Assembly (NCBI GenBank): GCA_021811115.1
Contig: JAJZPP010000009.1
Coordinates: 1 to 8,893, forward strand
Length of the DNA: 8,893 nt
Origin: a bacterium
GTDB lineage: Bacteria; Chlamydiota; Chlamydiia; Chlamydiales; FEN-1388
Direction of reading: 5' to 3'
Within the stretch, counting starts at the first letter, position 1. Every line of letters begins with the position of its first letter. The position numbers were made by a program, and so were the translations under genes. The notes beneath the pieces are model-generated. The model saw only the letters and a list, made by a program, of their open reading frames with translations, was not told the origin of the DNA and ran no database searches. This document shows, piece after piece, positions 6,279-8,893 of this stretch.

Positions 6279-7310
6279 ATGTCGATCATAAGTCAGTCTC
6301 ACGAAAAAATTGACTATGTAGATAAGGTGTTTCCAAAGCCAGTTCTGCAAGCGAGAGAAAAGCTTAAGGTGACGCGCAAGTGCTTTAAGGGTATTTCGGC
6401 TGCGAGGGATCTTATCGAACTTTTGAGACCGGTCCCCGCTCTGATTTCAAAGATGTGTACGACGGTGAAGATGTTCGCAATTTTCGAGGCACCGTTTTCT
6501 TTAGTGAGCCTTTTTAGTAACGTCGTCACCTTCGGTCATTCAGGCGGTGTTGGGGAGAAAGCAAAGGCCCTCCACGGTACGCTGAAAGAGGGCTGCGCTG
6601 TAGCAAAATCGGCGGCCAGAGCCTGCAAATTGCTCTCCCTTCTTAAAGTGGTAGGAAAGTCGGCGCTCGCTTGGTTTCCCGTGCTCGATGTGATTTGTTT
6701 TGGGGTTTCCATTATAACCTTCGGCTTTTCCTGCCCAGCTCTTTACATCAACCATCGGATCCGCGTTACATTGAACATGGCGGATCTATCGGCACATCCC
6801 GATGAAACGGTCGATACGAAAGCGCAAGTGTTGCGTACAGCGTTGACTTCGCTGAAAAACATAGGGGAGGAAAACCTGAAAAAGCAGCTCCTGATCTCGA
6901 AACCATCGCTTAAGAAAATCGATTCTCTCTATAAAAAATTGGTCGATAAACCTGAGCAACGAGAGAAGTATGTTGCGAAGGGAATGGCCTATATAGAAAA
7001 ACTTAGGGACCGTTTTTCGACCAATTTGTGTTTCACGGTAGCGAGCATGGCAGCCAAATTGGCGGGCATCGTTGCCACAGGACTTCTCTTCTTTTTGCCT
7101 CTGACACCCGTAGGCATTATCGGTCTTTCAGTTCTTACGTTTGTGAACCTAGCTATATGGGCTCGAAAGGCATACGTAGTCGATAAAAACCTTTTGGTTA
7201 AACAAAAAGCCGCTGTAGTTACGTCGGAAACTGGCACGAGAACGCAAGCGGCCCAAACTAAGGAATTGTGCAACAATAAGTTGCCGGAGTTGGCTGGCTG
7301 CGAGCCTTGA
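6279..7310 (+). CDS. Unrecognised membrane protein B, paralogue of A
   Basis: This 343-residue protein of unknown function is collinear with its upstream neighbour over nearly the whole length. Matching landmarks are FPKPVLQAREKL at 18-29 against PKPLRQARKEL, a hydrophobic segment beginning AWFPV at 131-150 against NWIPI, the identical heptapeptide KQLLISK at 202-208 against 201-207, and a C-terminal hydrophobic pair at about 250-273 and 277-295 with a Pro-containing turn. Both continue with a Tyr-rich junction (KAYVVDK against KTYFISK). It differs in an extra mildly hydrophobic region near 62-85 and a polar, Thr/Gln-rich C-terminal tail of about 35 residues. ATG at 6279 follows AAGG at 6266-6269 with 9-base spacing; a TTG at 6213 would add 22 residues but lacks a binding site and is better explained as a -35 box. 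It lies 62 bases after gene A and is probably read both from the operon and from its own promoter. Local duplication followed by strong divergence is the simplest origin. Confidence 0.85.
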   Translation: MSIISQSHEKIDYVDKVFPKPVLQAREKLKVTRKCFKGISAARDLIELLRPVPALISKMCTTVKMFAIFEAPFSLVSLFSNVVTFGHSGGVGEKAKALHGTLKEGCAVAKSAARACKLLSLLKVVGKSALAWFPVLDVICFGVSIITFGFSCPALYINHRIRVTLNMADLSAHPDETVDTKAQVLRTALTSLKNIGEENLKKQLLISKPSLKKIDSLYKKLVDKPEQREKYVAKGMAYIEKLRDRFSTNLCFTVASMAAKLAGIVATGLLFFLPLTPVGIIGLSVLTFVNLAIWARKAYVVDKNLLVKQKAAVVTSETGTRTQAAQTKELCNNKLPELAGCEP

Positions 7311-7331
7311 TTTGTATACGATCGTAACAAC

Positions 7332-7353
7332 CGTCCGTATCGTGCTACGGACG
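7332..7353. terminator. Hairpin between convergent membrane protein B and pfkA
   Basis: CGTCCGTA (7332-7339) and TACGGACG (7346-7353) form a perfect 8-bp stem with a 6-base loop, 22 bases after the stop of gene B. No T tract follows in the + direction. In the - direction, which serves pfkA, the weak run GTTGTT follows. It is a plausible shared terminator, though not a canonical one. The rest of the 112-base spacer shows only a 10-base palindrome TACGATCGTA at 7317-7326. Confidence 0.45.
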
Positions 7354-7422
7354 AAGAAAGATCATCAACATGACCAGTGGACGCAGCCGGATCGAATTGT
7401 TTAGGTTATTTCGTTATGGTCC

Positions 7423-8388
7423 CTACGTCTCCAGAACCATGTTGAGGCGGAGGAGGTAGGGATCGAGCGGTTTTTTCATACTCCACGTCTGTTCGAGAGG
7501 AGTTGTAATGAGCTCGTTCTTCACCTCTCCTACCATCACGGTGGCCTTCCCTTCGGCAAGGACGTCGACCGCATAAGCGCCCAACTTAGTGGCTAAGATT
7601 CGATCACGCGCTGTTGGTGAGCCTCCCCGTTGAATGTGACCAAGGACGACAACCCGATAATCGCTTCCACACAGAGTTTTGAGCTTGTTGGCGATCTCAA
7701 AAGCATTGCCCTCCTGGTTGCCTTCAGCAACGATGAGGATGCTCGACGTTTTGCCCCGTTGTTTTCCCTGCATGAGCCGCTTATGGATCTCGGGAAGATC
7801 GGTGTGGATCTCTGGTACCATCACCTCTTCAGCACCGCCTGAAAGGCCTGCCTCCAAGGCGATAAAGCCGGCTTCGCGCCCCATGACTTCGACGAGGAAG
7901 TATCGCTCTTGGGCTTCGGCCGTATCCCGTATTTTGTCAATCGCTTCAACAGCCGTATTGATCGCTGTATCAAATCCAATGGTATAATCAGTGCCCCACA
8001 GATCATTGTCGATGGTTCCTGGGACGCCAACGATTTGGCCTTCCCACACCTTTGAAAGGGCGACAGCTCCTCTGAAGGAACCGTCTCCACCAATGACAAT
8101 GAGCCCTTGGATGCCGTACGCTTCGAGGGTTCTCTTGGCTTGGAGGAGGCCTTCTTCAGTTTCAAACTCTTTGCACCGCGACGCGCGCAAGATAGTGCCA
8201 CCGCGCTGGATGATGTTGGAAACGGATCTGGAGCCCATTTCGTCCAGTTCACCATAAATCAGCCCACGATAGCCTCGGCGCACGCCAAAGACCGTCCAGT
8301 TGAGACTCTTGGCGACGCGCACAGAGCTCCGAATTGAGGCGTTCATTCCAGGGGCATCACCACCACTTGTCAAGATTGCGATTCGCAT
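7423..8388 (-). CDS. pfkA: ATP-dependent 6-phosphofructokinase
   Basis: This cytosolic enzyme phosphorylates fructose-6-phosphate to fructose-1,6-bisphosphate with ATP, the committed step of glycolysis. At 321 residues it is the usual length for bacterial PfkA. Visible motifs are GGDAPGMN at 9-16; GGDGS at 100-104, whose Gly103 marks an ATP rather than PPi enzyme; catalytic TIDND at 125-129 with Asp127; MGR at 169-171; and GHIQRGG at 250-256. Residues matching the E. coli allosteric ADP/PEP site are also present (Arg20, Arg24, Arg54, Arg154, Glu187, Arg211, Lys213), so control by ADP and PEP is probably retained; the family usually acts as a tetramer. The ATG at 8388 follows a strong GGAGG (8396-8400) with 7-base spacing and a good promoter. 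The stop is TAG. It is monocistronic here, convergent with membrane protein B and divergent from the small exported protein. Identification is secure. Confidence 0.97.
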   Translation of the reverse strand: MRIAILTSGGDAPGMNASIRSSVRVAKSLNWTVFGVRRGYRGLIYGELDEMGSRSVSNIIQRGGTILRASRCKEFETEEGLLQAKRTLEAYGIQGLIVIGGDGSFRGAVALSKVWEGQIVGVPGTIDNDLWGTDYTIGFDTAINTAVEAIDKIRDTAEAQERYFLVEVMGREAGFIALEAGLSGGAEEVMVPEIHTDLPEIHKRLMQGKQRGKTSSILIVAEGNQEGNAFEIANKLKTLCGSDYRVVVLGHIQRGGSPTARDRILATKLGAYAVDVLAEGKATVMVGEVKNELITTPLEQTWSMKKPLDPYLLRLNMVLET

Positions 8389-8420
8389 ATATAAGCCTCC
8401 AAAGAAGGTACTTTTCCCCC

Positions 8421-8449
8421 ACGATAGGGAGAATGGAAAAAAAGGTCAA
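8421..8449 (-). promoter_or_regulatory. pfkA promoter
   Basis: Read on the - strand, TTGACC (8444-8449) and TATCGT (8421-8426) are exactly 17 bases apart. They match the sigma70 consensus at five and four of six positions. Transcription would start near 8414, giving a leader of about 25 bases that contains the GGAGG at 8396-8400. No operator palindrome is obvious in this 101-base divergent spacer. Confidence 0.55.
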
Positions 8450-8489
8450 AAGTTTTGTCGAGACTTTCAGTTTACAATAAGGAGAACGT

Positions 8490-8741
8490 ATGAAGCGACT
8501 ATTTTTCGTGCTGTACATAGGCTCATCAGCCCTGTTTGCTCAAGATGGCTCTGGTCCGGTTGTTAAGGACGAGACGGATAAAACCGATATCTTTGGCATT
8601 CCGGTCGATCTGGATGAGCAGGAAGAAAACAGTGAGATAAAAAAGCTTGAGAAGCTGCAGCAGTACGAGCAGAAGAAGGCCGCAGAGGCCAAGGAGAAGA
8701 AGGCTGAGGAGTCTAAAGCTACAACGCCTGCGAAGAAGTAA
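8490..8741 (+). CDS. Small exported Lys/Glu-rich protein
   Basis: This 83-residue protein has no family I recognise. The start is well supported: AAGGAG at 8479-8484, five bases before ATG. Residues 1-17 look like a Sec signal peptide, with Lys-Arg at 2-3, a hydrophobic core LFFVLYI, and a likely signal peptidase I site after Ala17 (ALFA|QDG); there is no lipobox Cys. The mature part would be about 66 residues. Residues 18-45 are acidic, including DIFGIPVDLDEQEEN; residues 46-75 are a Lys/Glu/Ala/Gln-rich stretch that should form a single highly charged helix or coiled coil; the tail ends TTPAKK. A small periplasmic or surface helical protein is likely. It is divergent from pfkA, with 101 bases between starts. 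Low-complexity composition makes homology detection difficult; the signal peptide and binding site are the main support. Confidence 0.75.
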   Translation: MKRLFFVLYIGSSALFAQDGSGPVVKDETDKTDIFGIPVDLDEQEENSEIKKLEKLQQYEQKKAAEAKEKKAEESKATTPAKK

Positions 8742-8753
8742 CACTCCTGCTGT

Positions 8754-8804
8754 GCCTGAGAAGTAACGACTCAGGCTTTGGTTCAAGGCTTATCTGATTT
8801 TTTT
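8754..8804 (+). terminator. Terminator with two overlapping alternative hairpins and a T7 tract
   Basis: Hairpin 1 pairs GCCTGAG (8754-8760) with CTCAGGC (8770-8776). Hairpin 2 pairs AGGCTTTG (8773-8780) with CAAGGCTT (8784-8791) across a GTT loop using two G-U pairs. It can extend by TC/GA (8771-8772 with 8796-8797) past a 4-base bulge, and T7 (8798-8804) follows directly. Hairpin 2 plus T7 is a good intrinsic terminator for the small exported gene. The hairpins share 8771-8776, so they cannot form together. Confidence 0.5.
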
Positions 8805-8871
8805 GTCGATGAGCTCCAGTTAATTCCTTGCCTGACATTGAATTATGGACCTAGATAAGCCGTCGGAAAGC

Positions 8872-8880
8872 TGTGGATAA
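8872..8880 (-). promoter_or_regulatory. Perfect DnaA-box 9-mer TTATCCACA
   Basis: The - strand reads TTATCCACA, identical to the strongest E. coli DnaA box. No second box with the TTATNCACA pattern is visible in the noncoding tail 8742-8893, so an origin cannot be claimed. It could be an isolated DnaA regulatory site, the edge of a cluster beyond the window, or chance. Nothing else recognisable is present between 8805 and 8893. Confidence 0.35.
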
Positions 8881-8893
8881 GCTGGTATGCTCG

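Noticed and set aside
8473..8478. TACAAT as a -10 box for the small exported protein
   Set aside because: It abuts the ribosome binding site, so the transcript would start within or after that site. The only nearby -35-like box (TTGTCG, 8455-8460) is just 12 bases away.
8787..8861. 9-base inverted repeat GGCTTATCT ... AGATAAGCC, arms 57 bases apart
   Set aside because: The left arm is already used by the terminator hairpin and the spacing is long. A chance match in an AT-rich tail is as likely as a functional site.

Overview
The window reads as compact bacterial DNA: Shine-Dalgarno-led genes, short spacers and six protein genes that I accept as real or probable. No rRNA, tRNA, CRISPR array, transposase or phage gene is visible. 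Two genes are recognisable central-metabolism enzymes: an alpha-D-phosphohexomutase of the PgcA/PGM2 type and an ATP-dependent 6-phosphofructokinase. The rest are a class I SAM-dependent methyltransferase, a large unrecognised protein with its N-terminus outside the window, two tandem paralogous membrane proteins, and a small exported charged protein. An intracellular Gram-negative such as an environmental (non-Chlamydia) member of the Chlamydiota would fit the ~590-residue mutase and the unrecognised hydrophobic protein pair, but nothing here is diagnostic. The short ATP-type phosphofructokinase differs from the long PPi-type enzymes of Chlamydia itself. Treat the taxonomic suggestion as low confidence.

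Layout. Positions 2-2413 (+) hold the 3' part of a large, mostly helical protein; its frame is open to the left edge. It ends in a Ser/Arg/Pro-rich tail with a duplicated QRRR[A/G]LSIS motif. Positions 2484-2555 hold four ATGATA-type units facing four mirror-image units, an imperfect hairpin between convergent genes that also supplies the methyltransferase stop codon. The methyltransferase is at 2544-3314 (-), and a short divergent spacer follows. The mutase (3398-5167, +) overlaps the first membrane protein (5164-6216) by ATGA. The second membrane protein (6279-7310) has a good promoter of its own, whose -35 box starts at the first protein's stop codon. A hairpin at 7332-7353 separates it from the convergent pfkA (7423-8388, -). 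pfkA has a clear promoter and a GGAGG ribosome binding site, and it is divergent from the small exported protein (8490-8741, +). The last 152 bases hold two overlapping, mutually exclusive hairpins with a T7 tract and a perfect DnaA-box 9-mer.

How the genes relate. The mutase (glucose-1-P to glucose-6-P) and phosphofructokinase (fructose-6-P to fructose-1,6-bisphosphate) both act at the glucose-phosphate entry to glycolysis and glycogen use, but they lie in separate, convergent transcription units. The most intriguing unit is the mutase operon: a cytosolic sugar-phosphate enzyme translationally coupled to an unknown membrane protein, followed by that protein's diverged duplicate. No spacer exceeds 300 bases.
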